Notes: generated by a model from the sequence alone, not told the origin. DNA of 64,000 bases from Lewinella sp. JB7 (GCF_024297185.1 NZ_JANCTD010000006.1:62001-126000); one strand, 5' to 3'. Positions 17,447-26,436 are shown, numbered from the stretch's first letter. Numbers and translations: made by a program.

Positions 17447-18553
17447 CTAGTAGGAGTGCTCGTCCAGGCGCACTTTGCCCCAGAAGGTTTTGTATACGAA
17501 GGCTGTATAGCCGATGGCCATTGGACCGCCGATGGCGACGAAGGTGAGCATGATGCCGAGCGACTTGTTGGAGGCTACGCCATTGTATACGGTGATGTCG
17601 TTACCCGATCCGCTGCTGTCGAGGATGATGACCGGGTACAGCTCCATGGCGGCCGTGATGAGCAGCAGGCCCACCGTGATCGCACTAAAAATGAAGGCCG
17701 GCAGGTACTTGCGTTTGCTCACCAACCGGGGGATGTTGGCGATGGCGAGAATGGCCAGGATCGGTACGCCAAGGAGCAGCGGATTTTCCTTTAGCCCGTC
17801 CGACAAGTGGGGGATGTAGAGCAGCACGTAGAGCGTCAGGACCGCGAAGAGCAGAACGAAGGCGATGATCGACTTCTGCAGCAGCTTATTCACCTTGGCA
17901 AAGAGCCGCCCCTCGGTCTTCATGGTCAGGTAGATCGCGCCGTGCATCATGAACAGCGCCAGGGCGGTCAGGCCGACCAGGATGGCGAAGGGATTGATGA
18001 AATTCAGCCAGTCGCCGGAGAACTCCAGCCGATCGTCGAGCGGCATGCCCAGCAGCACGTTGCCGAGCACCACCCCGAGCAGAAAGGCCAGCAGGGCGCT
18101 GGAGACGCTGTACGATACGTCCCACATATTTCGCCACCACTGCATCGGTTCCTTGCCGCGAAACTCGATGCTGATGGCCCGGAAGATCAGCGCGAAGAGG
18201 AACAACATCAGCGGCACGTACATAGCCGAAAACAGTGTGCCGTACACCACCGGAAAGCCGGCAAACAGGGTGCCGCCGCCGATCACGAGCCAGACTTCGT
18301 TGCCGTCCCACACCGGTCCGACGGCGTTGAGCGCGATCCGGCGACTCTCCTCCTTACGGAAGAACAGGTGCCAGGCCCCTGCCCCCAGATCGAAGCCGTC
18401 CAGAATACCGTAGCCGGTAAAAACGGCCCCAACGACTAGAAACCAGAGCGTGGGATAATCGATGCCCAGCAGGGAAGAATAACCGGGGGCGGCGTCGGAT
18501 TCCCCGCATGCGGTTAATATGAAGGCAAGCGGGAGTAGGTAAAGCAACTTCAT
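17447..18553 (-). CDS. cydB: Cytochrome bd oxidase subunit II with an added lipoprotein-like N-terminus
   Basis: Integral membrane subunit of the bd-type quinol oxidase (368 residues). The conserved first-helix motif GAVFTGYGILDGFDLGAGAWHL is present, as are GPVWDGNEVWLVIGGGTLFAGFP and a further series of hydrophobic helices. It is unusual in having about 30 residues before the normal start of the family: MKLLYLLPLAFILTAC followed by GESDAAPGYSS, which looks like a lipoprotein signal with Cys16. No internal ATG would remove this extension. It lies 12 bases after cydA and forms the oxidase with it. Confidence 0.9.
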   Translation of the reverse strand: MKLLYLLPLAFILTACGESDAAPGYSSLLGIDYPTLWFLVVGAVFTGYGILDGFDLGAGAWHLFFRKEESRRIALNAVGPVWDGNEVWLVIGGGTLFAGFPVVYGTLFSAMYVPLMLFLFALIFRAISIEFRGKEPMQWWRNMWDVSYSVSSALLAFLLGVVLGNVLLGMPLDDRLEFSGDWLNFINPFAILVGLTALALFMMHGAIYLTMKTEGRLFAKVNKLLQKSIIAFVLLFAVLTLYVLLYIPHLSDGLKENPLLLGVPILAILAIANIPRLVSKRKYLPAFIFSAITVGLLLITAAMELYPVIILDSSGSGNDITVYNGVASNKSLGIMLTFVAIGGPMAIGYTAFVYKTFWGKVRLDEHSY

Positions 18554-18565
18554 CGGTGGGGTGAT

Positions 18566-19948
18566 TTAGAGCTGTCCGCCGGCAACTTTGGCGATATTTT
18601 CCTGGAGCGGCCGGTCGTCGATGTCGCTTTCGTCATAGGGCCCGTGCTTGATCTTCTTGTTGAGCAGGTAGATGAAGAGTACCAGCAGGATGGCGTAAAT
18701 AATGGTGAAGCCGATTAGGGAGAAGAGGACCTGGTTGGCCGTGACGACGCTGGACAGCGCATCAGAGGTACGCAGCAGGCCGTACACCACCCAGGGTTGC
18801 CGCCCCATTTCCGCGGTGTACCAGCCGAACTGATTGGCCATCTGCGGCAGCACCACGGCCCAGACGAAGGCCCACAGTAGCCATCGTTGCTCGAACAGCC
18901 GGCCCCGCCACCAGTAGAAGACGGCCAGCAGGGTAAGCCCGATCAGGACCATGCCGATGGCGACCATGAGGTGGTAAAACTGGAAGACGGCGTTAACCTG
19001 CCCCGGCCGGTCTTCCTCGGCAAAGGCGTTGAGACCGGTGACCGGCGCGGCGAAGTCCTGCTCCAGTAGGAAGCCCAGCCCGCCGGGTATCCCGATGCCG
19101 GTGGTGGTTTGATTTTCCTTGTCCACCCACCCCAACAGGTACAGATCGGCGGGGGCGGAGGCGCTGAAGTGCCCCTCCATGGCCGCGAGTTTGGCGGGCT
19201 GGTGCTCGGCCACGTACTCCGCGCTGCGGTGACCGGTGAATAGCTGACTCAGGCTAAAGACCGTCGCCACCACGAGGGCGATTTTGAAGGCCTTGCGGGA
19301 AAGCTCGACGTAGCGACCGCGCAGCAGGTAGTAAGCGTGCACGCTCAGCACCAGAAAGGCACCGGCCAGGAAGGCGCCGATCCACACGTGGGTGAGCCGG
19401 TCGACGCTGCTCGGGTTGAACACCATGGCCCAGAAGTCGACGATCTCGGCCCGCGCGTCCATTCCCTCCCCCACGATTTGGTAGCCGGCCGGCGTCTGCT
19501 GCCAGCTGTTGGCCACCGTGATCCAGATGGCCGAGAACATCGACCCCAGGAACACGCCTACCGTAGCGATGAAGTGCACCCGCGAACTCACCCGGTTCCA
19601 CCCGAAGAGCAGTACGCCCAGAAACCCGCTCTCCAGCGCGAAGGCGAAGATGCCCTCGGCAGCCAGGGCGCTGCCGAAGATGTCGCCGACGTAGCGGGAG
19701 TAGGTAGCCCAGTTGGTGCCGAACTCGAATTCCATCACGATGCCGGTTGCCACCCCGATGCCGAAGGTCAGGGCGAAGATGCGGGTCCAGAAGCGGCACA
19801 TCGTCTCGTACACCTTCTGCCCCGTTCTGAGGTATAGGCCCTCCATGATCACCATCAGCAGACCGAGTCCGATGCTCAGCGGCGGATAGATGTAGTGAAA
19901 GGCAATAGTGAAGGCGAACTGTAGTCTGGCGAGTATCTCGACGTCCAT
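18566..19948 (-). CDS. cydA: Cytochrome bd oxidase subunit I
   Basis: Quinol-oxidising, haem-carrying subunit of cytochrome bd (460 residues). It shows the N-terminal haem histidine in [17 protein letters not shown], the conserved [19 protein letters not shown] block, a second haem histidine region ([25 protein letters not shown]), and [18 protein letters not shown] near the end. The Q-loop region between about 255 and 310 is short, as in many non-enteric bd oxidases. The enzyme reduces O2 to water with high affinity and resists sulfide, which fits the sulfur island just beyond. It is co-transcribed with cydB. Confidence 0.93.
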   Translation of the reverse strand: MDVEILARLQFAFTIAFHYIYPPLSIGLGLLMVIMEGLYLRTGQKVYETMCRFWTRIFALTFGIGVATGIVMEFEFGTNWATYSRYVGDIFGSALAAEGIFAFALESGFLGVLLFGWNRVSSRVHFIATVGVFLGSMFSAIWITVANSWQQTPAGYQIVGEGMDARAEIVDFWAMVFNPSSVDRLTHVWIGAFLAGAFLVLSVHAYYLLRGRYVELSRKAFKIALVVATVFSLSQLFTGHRSAEYVAEHQPAKLAAMEGHFSASAPADLYLLGWVDKENQTTTGIGIPGGLGFLLEQDFAAPVTGLNAFAEEDRPGQVNAVFQFYHLMVAIGMVLIGLTLLAVFYWWRGRLFEQRWLLWAFVWAVVLPQMANQFGWYTAEMGRQPWVVYGLLRTSDALSSVVTANQVLFSLIGFTIIYAILLVLFIYLLNKKIKHGPYDESDIDDRPLQENIAKVAGGQL

Positions 19949-19966
19949 ATCCGGTCATTTGTCCCC

Positions 19967-19997
19967 CAAATTAGGACCGCGCCGGAGGGGGTTCAAG
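19967..19997 (-). promoter_or_regulatory. Possible cydAB promoter
   Basis: On the minus strand, CTTG is followed after 20 bases by TAATTTG, a near match to the Bacteroidota -33 TTTG / -7 TAnnTTTG pattern. It would give a leader of about a dozen bases before the cydA ATG. The -7 element is one base short of consensus, so this is tentative. Confidence 0.3.
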
Positions 19998-20040
19998 TCT
20001 GCCGAATCTGTTTAGAACGGATATATATATGGTATGACAC

Positions 20041-21162
20041 TCAACTATTTTCGCTCGACGTGGCGGGAACGCGGGAGCTGCGATCACTAATAGAAGCCGC
20101 GGCGGAACGATCGCCGGAACCGGCATTCCCTTTCCGGTCGTTCGAAGCGAAGCCGACCAATTCCTGCTGAATGAACCCGCTGGGAAAAGATTCCACCCCC
20201 GGAAATCCCAGCGCGATGGTTCCGCTCTTTTCCGGTACGTAGTCGGTTCCGAATAGGTAGTCCCAGACGGAAAGCGTAAGCCCGAAATTGGCCCCGTAGC
20301 GGCGGTCTTCGGGGAGATGCCTGGCGTGGTGCCATAAATGCATCTCGGGACTATTGAACAGGTAGGGCATCAGGGGGCGCAGCACCGCGGCCCCGGTGGC
20401 GAAACCGAGCGCGCCGCCGGCAATGGTCGTCCACGGCCCCGTGCGGGCCAGCAGGTCGATGTCAAAACTTCCGCTGCCGATGGCTAGTCCGGTGAGCGCC
20501 CCGACAATACCTCCGCTCACCCAGTGGGGCAGGCGGAAATTCGCGTGATTGTAGTGCCCCCAGGCCAGGCCGAACAGGTGGATGATAAAGAAGTCGTACA
20601 GCCCGATTCCCAACAGGGCGAGGGGCAGGTACTCGATGCTCCGGTACACTACGATCTCCATCCAGTGAAACCGTAAATGGGCGGCAAACCCCATCTCCCG
20701 GACGGAATGGTGCACCTGATGGAATTTCCAGAGGAAGTCGACCCGGTGCAGGAGGCGGTGAATCCACCACTGAATAAAGTCGCGGACAACAAAGCCCGTG
20801 AGCAGTACGGCCCACAGCGGCCAGTGCTGCAGGGGGTTACTCGCCTGTAAGTCGAATCCTCCGGTAATGGTCCGTATCCCGTCGTTGATTGACTCTACCA
20901 CGACCATGGATGCCGCGTTGTAGACGAGCAGCGAGAACAGGAAGAAATTGAAGAACATATAGAACAGGTCGAGAAAGAAGTCCTTGCGCAGGATCGCCTG
21001 TTGTTTGCGCCACGGCCTAACCACCTCCAGCAGGAAGAAGACCACGGATACGAAGATGAGCACATAGAAGTACGACGACCACCGGGGATTGGCGATGTCC
21101 CGCCAGAGATAATCGGCGTATTCGACGTATGCGGACCGGGCGAGTTCGAGGTAGTGGTTCAC
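20041..21162 (-). CDS. Sterol desaturase/fatty acid hydroxylase family membrane protein
   Basis: Di-iron membrane hydroxylase family protein, 373 residues from the GTG at 21162. An ATG at 21267 would add 35 residues and overlap the SulP gene by 47 bases, so the start is uncertain. The three histidine clusters are present: HRLLH, HQVHH and HLWHHARH, plus HYNHANF. Hydrophobic segments precede and separate them. The family uses O2 and two irons to hydroxylate or desaturate lipids; the substrate here is unknown. It is the last gene of the minus-strand run with the sulfur genes. Its 3' end carries a copy of the 17-base dispersed motif. Confidence 0.82.
   Translation of the reverse strand: MNHYLELARSAYVEYADYLWRDIANPRWSSYFYVLIFVSVVFFLLEVVRPWRKQQAILRKDFFLDLFYMFFNFFLFSLLVYNAASMVVVESINDGIRTITGGFDLQASNPLQHWPLWAVLLTGFVVRDFIQWWIHRLLHRVDFLWKFHQVHHSVREMGFAAHLRFHWMEIVVYRSIEYLPLALLGIGLYDFFIIHLFGLAWGHYNHANFRLPHWVSGGIVGALTGLAIGSGSFDIDLLARTGPWTTIAGGALGFATGAAVLRPLMPYLFNSPEMHLWHHARHLPEDRRYGANFGLTLSVWDYLFGTDYVPEKSGTIALGFPGVESFPSGFIQQELVGFASNDRKGNAGSGDRSAAASISDRSSRVPATSSENS
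20062..20078 (+). repeat. 17-base dispersed motif, copy 4
   Basis: Reads GGCGGGAACGCGGGAGC, one base different from copies 1 and 3. It lies within the last codons of the sterol-desaturase-like gene. Confidence 0.5.
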
Positions 21163-21220
21163 TAAGCAAAGGTCGGGTCCGGGCGGCAGGAAGTTTGTAA
21201 CCCCGATCACACACCTCCCC

Positions 21221-22906
21221 TTATTCGTTCGACTGCAGCGCGTAGTCGGTGGGTCGGTTAGCGGCAACCGCGGAGGCTACGTCGACGAAGAAATTTTCCT
21301 GCCCGATCGTCTCGGTAAGCCCGGCCCGCTTGAGCCGGTCGCGGACCGGACCGATCACTCCGGCAAAGCGGACCTTGACCCCCCGGTCCCGTTGCTCGGC
21401 GACGAATTGCTCGAGTTCGTAAAGCGCGCTGCTGTCCAGACTACCGATACCTTCCGCGTTGATGACCACGGCGTCGAGACCGGGTTCTTCTTCGATGCGC
21501 TGACGGAGTTGTTGCTGGAAATACGTTAGGTTAGCGAAGTACAGCGGCCCGTCGAAGCGAACGATCAGCGTACCGGGCACCCGCTGAAGGTGAGGAAAGC
21601 GGGCTACATTACGAAAGTTATCCGTGCCGGGTATGCGACCGAGCACCGCCAGGTGGGGCCGCATGCTCCGGTACAGGTGCACGCCCACGGAGAGAACGAC
21701 CCCGATGCCGATCCCCAGCTGAATACCGACTATCAGGGTAGCGAAGAAGGTGACCACCAGCATCCAGAAGTCGGCCCGGTCCACCCGCCACAGTCGCTTC
21801 GCTTCACCGGGATTGATGAGTTTGGCTACGGCCACCAGAATGATTGCGGCAAGGATGGCATTCGGCAGGTAGTAGAAGAGCGGAGTAAGGAACAGCAGGG
21901 TGAGGACGATGACGCCCGCGCTGATGATGCCCGCCAGCCCGCTCTTCGCCCCGCTCTGATCGTTGACGGCGGTCCGGGAAAACCCTCCGGTGACCGGGTA
22001 CCCGCGCACCACGGCGACCGCGACGTTGGCCGCCCCCAGTCCAAGCATCTCCCGGTTTGCATCCAGTTCGTAGTCCGCGTGCCGGTTGCGGACCGCCTTC
22101 GCCACGGCAATACTTTCCATAAAGCCCACCAGGGAGATGGTGAGGGCGGCAGGAATTAATTGACGCACCTCCTCCCAACCGAGCGCGGGCAGGGCAAGCG
22201 GTGGCAACCCTCCGGGGATGCCTCCCACGATCCGGAGTCCGTAATCCGTGAGTCCTAAACCCCAGGTCAGGAGAATGCCGGCCATGACCGCCAGTAGGGG
22301 ACCGGGAATGCGCGGATCGATACGCTTGGCGGCGATGATCAGGGCAATCCCCAGTCCGCCCACCCCGACGGCCAGCCAGTTGATGTTGTCCACCTCCCGC
22401 AGGGTAGCCAGTAGCAGTTCGTGCACGTACGCGCTGTTTCCGGTGTCGATGCCGAGCAGGTGCTTCAACTGACTCATACCAATAATAATGGCCGCCGCGG
22501 ACGTAAATCCGCTAATGATGGGACGCGACAGCAAATCGACTACGAATCCGAAGCGGAGTACACCGGCGAGCAGCTGCACGATCCCTACCAACAGGGCCAA
22601 TAGGGCAGCCAGCGCCAGGTAATTTTCGGAACCCACGACGGCCAGGGCCCCTAAGGTGGCTGCCGTCAGCAACGAGTCCATCGCCACCGGTCCTACCGCC
22701 AGCTGTCGGGAGGTACCCAGCAGCGCGTACGCCAGGATCGGCAAGGTGGCGGCGTACAGACCATGTACCGGCGGCAGGCCGGCCAGCATGGCGTACGCCA
22801 TTCCCTGGGGGATCAGCATCACGCCTACGGTCAGCCCGGCCGATACGTCGCCGCCCAACCAGTCGCGCCGGTATTCAACTACCCAGGAAGGCAAAAAGAA
22901 GCGCAT
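21221..22906 (-). CDS. SulP family anion permease with STAS domain
   Basis: Inner-membrane transporter of the SLC26/SulP family, 561 residues from ATG 22906. That start gives MRFFLPSWVVEYRRDWLGGDVSAGLTVG, the usual family beginning. A frame opened at 23005 would run through a palindromic repeat. The signature GVMLIPQGMAYAMLAGLPPVHGLYAA is followed by about a dozen membrane segments, then a C-terminal STAS domain (about 430-545; VVINAEGIGSLDSSALYELEQF). Members move sulfate, bicarbonate or other anions. Beside a persulfide dioxygenase, the likely cargo is a sulfur oxyanion such as sulfate or sulfite; this is inference. Confidence 0.88.
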   Translation of the reverse strand: MRFFLPSWVVEYRRDWLGGDVSAGLTVGVMLIPQGMAYAMLAGLPPVHGLYAATLPILAYALLGTSRQLAVGPVAMDSLLTAATLGALAVVGSENYLALAALLALLVGIVQLLAGVLRFGFVVDLLSRPIISGFTSAAAIIIGMSQLKHLLGIDTGNSAYVHELLLATLREVDNINWLAVGVGGLGIALIIAAKRIDPRIPGPLLAVMAGILLTWGLGLTDYGLRIVGGIPGGLPPLALPALGWEEVRQLIPAALTISLVGFMESIAVAKAVRNRHADYELDANREMLGLGAANVAVAVVRGYPVTGGFSRTAVNDQSGAKSGLAGIISAGVIVLTLLFLTPLFYYLPNAILAAIILVAVAKLINPGEAKRLWRVDRADFWMLVVTFFATLIVGIQLGIGIGVVLSVGVHLYRSMRPHLAVLGRIPGTDNFRNVARFPHLQRVPGTLIVRFDGPLYFANLTYFQQQLRQRIEEEPGLDAVVINAEGIGSLDSSALYELEQFVAEQRDRGVKVRFAGVIGPVRDRLKRAGLTETIGQENFFVDVASAVAANRPTDYALQSNE

Positions 22907-22944
22907 GGATCGGTGCATCACGGGCATTGGTTGGGGCTGCCCCG

Positions 22945-23010
22945 GCCGTCGGACGGCTATAGCCGTCGGACCGCTATAGCCGTTGGACGGTGTCACACCG
23001 TCCAACGGCT
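22945..23010. repeat. Hairpin repeats with a 33-base near-perfect palindrome
   Basis: Three imperfect units built on CCGTCGGAC or CCGTTGGAC joined by GCTATAG. They end in a palindrome at 22978-23010 with 16-base perfect arms (AGCCGTTGGACGGTGT and its complement) around one central C. It lies between the persulfide dioxygenase gene and the sulP start. No T-run follows, so intrinsic termination is not evident. The core resembles the array at 45542-45733. Confidence 0.65.
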
Positions 23011-23034
23011 AGCGGGGGGGGAAGAGCCATTCCG

Positions 23035-24378
23035 CTATTTGAAATCGTTCACGGCATCACTGAGGTCAAAGACCTCGGCCCGCTCCCCCAGCTCAGCGGC
23101 AACGATGCTGGACCCGGCCGCCGATCGGTACCCCCCGGCGCAGTGCACCACGATGGGCTTGTCCGTTGGGATCTCGCCGGCGCGGGCGGAAAGCTCGGGC
23201 AGGGGGATGTTGATGGCGGAGGAAAAAAACTTACCCTCCTCCACCTCGCTGGCGTTGCGGATGTCGACGATGGTAAATTCCTGCGGCTTGGCGCGAAAGC
23301 GATCCATATCGAGGGCCGGCATGGTCGTCCCGGCCGAAGTCTCCCGTTGGAGAAATGCCGCAGCGATGAAGGTTTCGTAGCCGATTTTCGCCGCCTTCCG
23401 AATCACCGTTTCGCGGGTTTCCTCGTCCTTGGCCACCAGGTAGAACGGCGTCTCGGGAGCGACCAGGGAACCCAGCCAGGTTTCGAATTTGCCGCCCTCC
23501 TGAATGTTGATCGCGCCGGCCAGGTGTCCGAGCTTGAACACGGCCTCCGCACGGGTGTCGACGATGACCGCTTCCCGATCCTCGGGTTCGTAGCCGTAGG
23601 TTTCCCGACGGACACCCTCGGTGCTGGACTTCAGCGCGGGAGCTCCCCGCTTGTTGAGGTCCACGTCGTAGGGAAAGTATTTCGGTATGAAGGGTTGATC
23701 GGCCAGGAGCCAGTCGACGAACGCATCTTCGGACATCGACTGCAGGGCCGGGTTCTCCCGGCGCTCCTTACCGATGGTACTGCTCCGTTCGTCGCTCATG
23801 CCCTTGCCGCAGAGACTGCCGGCGCCGTGGGCCGGGTACACGATCACGTCATCGTCGAGGGGCATCAGCCGGTCGCGCAGACTATGGTACATGGCCCGGG
23901 CGAGGCGTTCCTTCTTACTGTCGGCTTCGCCACCGGATTCCCGCAGGTCGGGACGCCCGACGTCGCCGACGAACAGGGTATCACCGGTAAAGACCGCCCG
24001 CTGCTTACCGTCGCCGTCCGTCAGCAGGATGGAAATACTGTCGGGGGAGTGGCCGGGGGTATCGAGGGCCGTCAGGGTGAGCTCGCCAAGCGAGAAGGTG
24101 TCTCCCCCGTCGAAGCTCCGGTGGGGGTAGGCCGCACCGACCTTGCCGGAGACCAGGATGGGTGCGCCCGTCGTATGGTGCATCTCCAGGTGGGCGGAGA
24201 CGAAGTCGGCGTGGGGGTGGGTTTCGAGAATGGCTACCAGTCGGGCACCGGTTTCCTCGAGGTGGTCGTAGTAGGGCTGAGGGTCCCGCGCCGGATCGAT
24301 CACGACCGCTTCCTTCCCCGCGGTGATCAGGTAGGAGGCGTGGGCTAATCCGTCGTCAAAAAATTGCTTGATCTTCAT
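23035..24378 (-). CDS. Persulfide dioxygenase-rhodanese fusion (CstB/MBL-rhodanese type)
   Basis: Cytosolic enzyme of 447 residues. Residues 1-~235 form a metallo-beta-lactamase fold with ETHPHADF (His54, His56, Asp58), as in ETHE1/CstB-type persulfide dioxygenases. They are followed by TPGHSPDS and VFTGDTLFVGDVGRPDL. Residues ~250-345 form a rhodanese-like domain whose active loop lacks cysteine (FYLVAKDEETRE). Residues ~350-447 form a second rhodanese with the catalytic Cys413 in VVHCAGGYRS. This domain order and length match CstB, which oxidises low-molecular-weight persulfides to sulfite and thiosulfate. The two YeeE/YedE transporter genes lie upstream and sulP downstream. Confidence 0.9.
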   Translation of the reverse strand: MKIKQFFDDGLAHASYLITAGKEAVVIDPARDPQPYYDHLEETGARLVAILETHPHADFVSAHLEMHHTTGAPILVSGKVGAAYPHRSFDGGDTFSLGELTLTALDTPGHSPDSISILLTDGDGKQRAVFTGDTLFVGDVGRPDLRESGGEADSKKERLARAMYHSLRDRLMPLDDDVIVYPAHGAGSLCGKGMSDERSSTIGKERRENPALQSMSEDAFVDWLLADQPFIPKYFPYDVDLNKRGAPALKSSTEGVRRETYGYEPEDREAVIVDTRAEAVFKLGHLAGAINIQEGGKFETWLGSLVAPETPFYLVAKDEETRETVIRKAAKIGYETFIAAAFLQRETSAGTTMPALDMDRFRAKPQEFTIVDIRNASEVEEGKFFSSAINIPLPELSARAGEIPTDKPIVVHCAGGYRSAAGSSIVAAELGERAEVFDLSDAVNDFK

Positions 24379-24431
24379 TTATAGTTTATTTCAGGTGCGG
24401 TAGCAAGTTTGCTTGCTTGCGGGATTCATTG

Positions 24432-24448
24432 GCTCCCGCGTCCCCGCC
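24432..24448 (-). repeat. 17-base dispersed motif, copy 3
   Basis: On the minus strand reads GGCGGGGACGCGGGAGC, identical to copy 1. It lies in the 80-base gap between the YeeE/YedE gene and the persulfide dioxygenase gene. Confidence 0.5.
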
Positions 24449-24458
24449 AAATGGAATG

Positions 24459-24872
24459 CTAGTGGGGTAAGCGGTCGCGCAACACGCCGTAGGTATACGT
24501 ACCCAGGGTGGCGCTGATGATGACCACGAGGATCATCCAGATGCCCTGCCCAAGCAGGGTGAACATGGGACCGGGGCAAGCTCCCGTAAGGGCCCAACCC
24601 AATCCGAAAATGATGCCGCCGTAGAGGTAACGGGGCACGCTGAAGGCCTTGGGTTGCAAGCTCCACTCCGCGCCGTCAACCGTTTTCCAGCCCAGGCGCT
24701 TCGCCAGGAAGACGCCCACGGCCCCCACGACCACGGCCGTACCGATGATGCCGTACATGTGGAAGCTTTCGAAGCGGAACATCTCCTGTATGCGGAACCA
24801 GGAAACGGCCTCGGATTTGGTCATGACGATCCCGAAAAGGATGCCGATGAGGAGGTAGGTGAGGTAGCGCAT
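24459..24872 (-). CDS. YeeE/YedE family half-transporter (second)
   Basis: Small membrane protein of 137 residues with about four hydrophobic segments. The family motif GLGWALTGACPGPMFTLLGQG contains the conserved cysteine of YeeE-type thiosulfate transporters. Two half-size proteins, this one and the product of 24876-25457, together correspond to one full-length YeeE/YedE. The gene starts 3 bases after its partner ends. The pair probably imports thiosulfate or a related sulfur species for the persulfide dioxygenase/rhodanese encoded next. Confidence 0.85.
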   Translation of the reverse strand: MRYLTYLLIGILFGIVMTKSEAVSWFRIQEMFRFESFHMYGIIGTAVVVGAVGVFLAKRLGWKTVDGAEWSLQPKAFSVPRYLYGGIIFGLGWALTGACPGPMFTLLGQGIWMILVVIISATLGTYTYGVLRDRLPH

Positions 24873-24875
24873 GGC

Positions 24876-25457
24876 TTAGAGTTGAATGATGAAGGGGAGG
24901 AGGATCCAGCTCATAAGCAGTCCGCCGATGAAGAATCCCACGACGGCGATGAGGGAGGGCAGCTGGAGGTTGGCCAGGCCGCTGATGGCGTGTCCGCTGG
25001 TACAGCCGCCGGCCCACCGACTGCCGAAGCCGATCAGGAAGCCACCGCCGACGGCCATCAGGAACCCGCGCAGGGTGAAGAGCTCGTCAAGGGTGAACAA
25101 TTCGGCGGGTACGTAGGAGGAAAATCCGGGCGTGCTCCCGGGCGCGCCGATTCCGATGGTCTGTAGGTAGTCGACGGTCTCGGGAGAAACGGTGACCGGC
25201 TCCGGATTCGGGAGCAGAAAGTAGGCGATGAAGCCCCCGATCACCGCGCCCGCCACGAAGACGATGTTCCACTGTTGGGCACGCCAGTCGATGGCGAAGA
25301 ACTTGTGGCGCTCTCCGGCACCGGCGATGGTACAGAAGGTCCGCAGGTTGGAGGATACGCCGAATTCCTTGCCCGCGTAGAGCAACAGGAACATGACCAG
25401 GGCGATCACGAGTCCGCTGATAGACCAGTGCCAGGCACCGGAAATGAGGTGAAGCAT
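24876..25457 (-). CDS. YeeE/YedE family half-transporter (first)
   Basis: Membrane protein of 193 residues with about five hydrophobic segments. The second conserved cysteine motif is visible as GFGSRWAGGCTSGHAISGLANLQLPS. It is the N-terminal-type partner of the 137-residue protein downstream, as in split YeeE/YedE (PmpA/PmpB) systems tied to sulfide and persulfide metabolism. The start MLHLISGAWHWSISG is preceded by a 175-base gap holding a Crp/Fnr-type palindrome, so this is probably the first gene of the sulfur operon. Confidence 0.85.
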   Translation of the reverse strand: MLHLISGAWHWSISGLVIALVMFLLLYAGKEFGVSSNLRTFCTIAGAGERHKFFAIDWRAQQWNIVFVAGAVIGGFIAYFLLPNPEPVTVSPETVDYLQTIGIGAPGSTPGFSSYVPAELFTLDELFTLRGFLMAVGGGFLIGFGSRWAGGCTSGHAISGLANLQLPSLIAVVGFFIGGLLMSWILLPFIIQL

Positions 25458-25611
25458 AGGGTATACATTGAGCGACGCCGCGCCGGATAATCATCCACAC
25501 GCGGCATCTGAATCAAATACAGAATGAGAGAACACTAAGGCGTCACGCAAGGCAAGTGCAGCGCGGCTGAGTGTTGTACGGCAAAGGTCGGAATCCACTG
25601 ACGGCTATACG

Positions 25612-25625
25612 GTGATGTAGATCAC
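25612..25625. promoter_or_regulatory. Crp/Fnr-type operator ahead of the sulfur operon
   Basis: GTGAT-N4-ATCAC is a perfect palindrome matching the half-site spacing of Crp/Fnr-family boxes. It lies just after the Crp/Fnr regulator gene and about 155 bases upstream of the first YeeE/YedE start. The adjacent regulator is the natural candidate to bind it. Whether it activates or represses cannot be told. Confidence 0.5.
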
Positions 25626-25632
25626 ATTCGGC

Positions 25633-26286
25633 CTATTTCCCGGCATCGATCGTGATGCTGTTGCGGCCCAGCCGGATCGTACCCCGGCGCTCGAAGGCCT
25701 TGAGCAGCCGGGAAACGGCCTCGCGGCTTACGTTCAGGTCGTCGGCGATTGTCTGGTGGGTGGTGCGGATCGTGCGGTCTTCCGCCACGGCGGCCCGGCG
25801 ACCGAGGTAGTCGAGCAGCCGCTGATCCAGCTGGTGAAAGGTGACCTGGTCGATGGTCGTGATGAGTTCGCCCATCCGTCGGTCGTACGATTGCATCACA
25901 AAATTTTTCCAGCTCTTGAACCGCATTAACCACTCGTCGAGTTTCCGGGTCGGCAGGGCCAGAATGGTCGTTTCTTCCTCCGCCACGGCCCGGATCTCAC
26001 TGCGTTTATCGGACATACAGCAGGAAAAGGTCATCGTACAACTCTCCCCGCGGGTGAGGTAGTACAAAAATAGCTCGCTGCCGTCGTCGGCCAGGCGGCT
26101 GATCTTAATCGTCCCGGAGATGATGAGGGGCAACATCCGGATATACCCCCCGTAATCCATCATCATATCACCCTCGGCGAACCGGTAAAGATTCCCTTCG
26201 TCGGCAATGGCGTGCTGCAATTCGGGCTCGCTGAATTGGGGAAAGTACTGTTGGACTTCGTCGGTGGTCAGGTGGGTAGCAGGCAT
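25633..26286 (-). CDS. Crp/Fnr family transcriptional regulator with a cysteine cluster
   Basis: DNA-binding regulator of 217 residues. Residues ~20-120 form the cyclic-nucleotide-binding-type beta-barrel. Residues ~150-210 hold the winged helix with recognition helix TIADDLNVSREAVSRLLKAFE. Cysteines 83, 89 and 90 (GESCTMTFSCC) sit where the ligand pocket of classical Crp would be, and the cAMP-binding Arg-Glu pattern is not evident. A thiol, persulfide or metal signal is therefore more likely than cAMP; this is inference. It lies directly upstream of, and on the same strand as, the sulfur transport and persulfide genes. Confidence 0.85.
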   Translation of the reverse strand: MPATHLTTDEVQQYFPQFSEPELQHAIADEGNLYRFAEGDMMMDYGGYIRMLPLIISGTIKISRLADDGSELFLYYLTRGESCTMTFSCCMSDKRSEIRAVAEEETTILALPTRKLDEWLMRFKSWKNFVMQSYDRRMGELITTIDQVTFHQLDQRLLDYLGRRAAVAEDRTIRTTHQTIADDLNVSREAVSRLLKAFERRGTIRLGRNSITIDAGK

Positions 26287-26436
26287 CGGGAAAAGGTTAC
26301 GCCTAAGTCAACGCGCGAAGGAGGCAAATGTCTACTCGCCCCGCGGGGTCCACCTTGTACGCTACCGGATTTCCCCTTACATTAGGAAGGCCACCGGTTT
26401 CCCACCGGCACTACTTCCGTACTTAAACCCACGATC

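Noticed and set aside
22990..24348. Open frame of 452 codons on the plus strand
   Set aside because: It is antisense to the persulfide dioxygenase-rhodanese gene, whose catalytic motifs are unmistakable.
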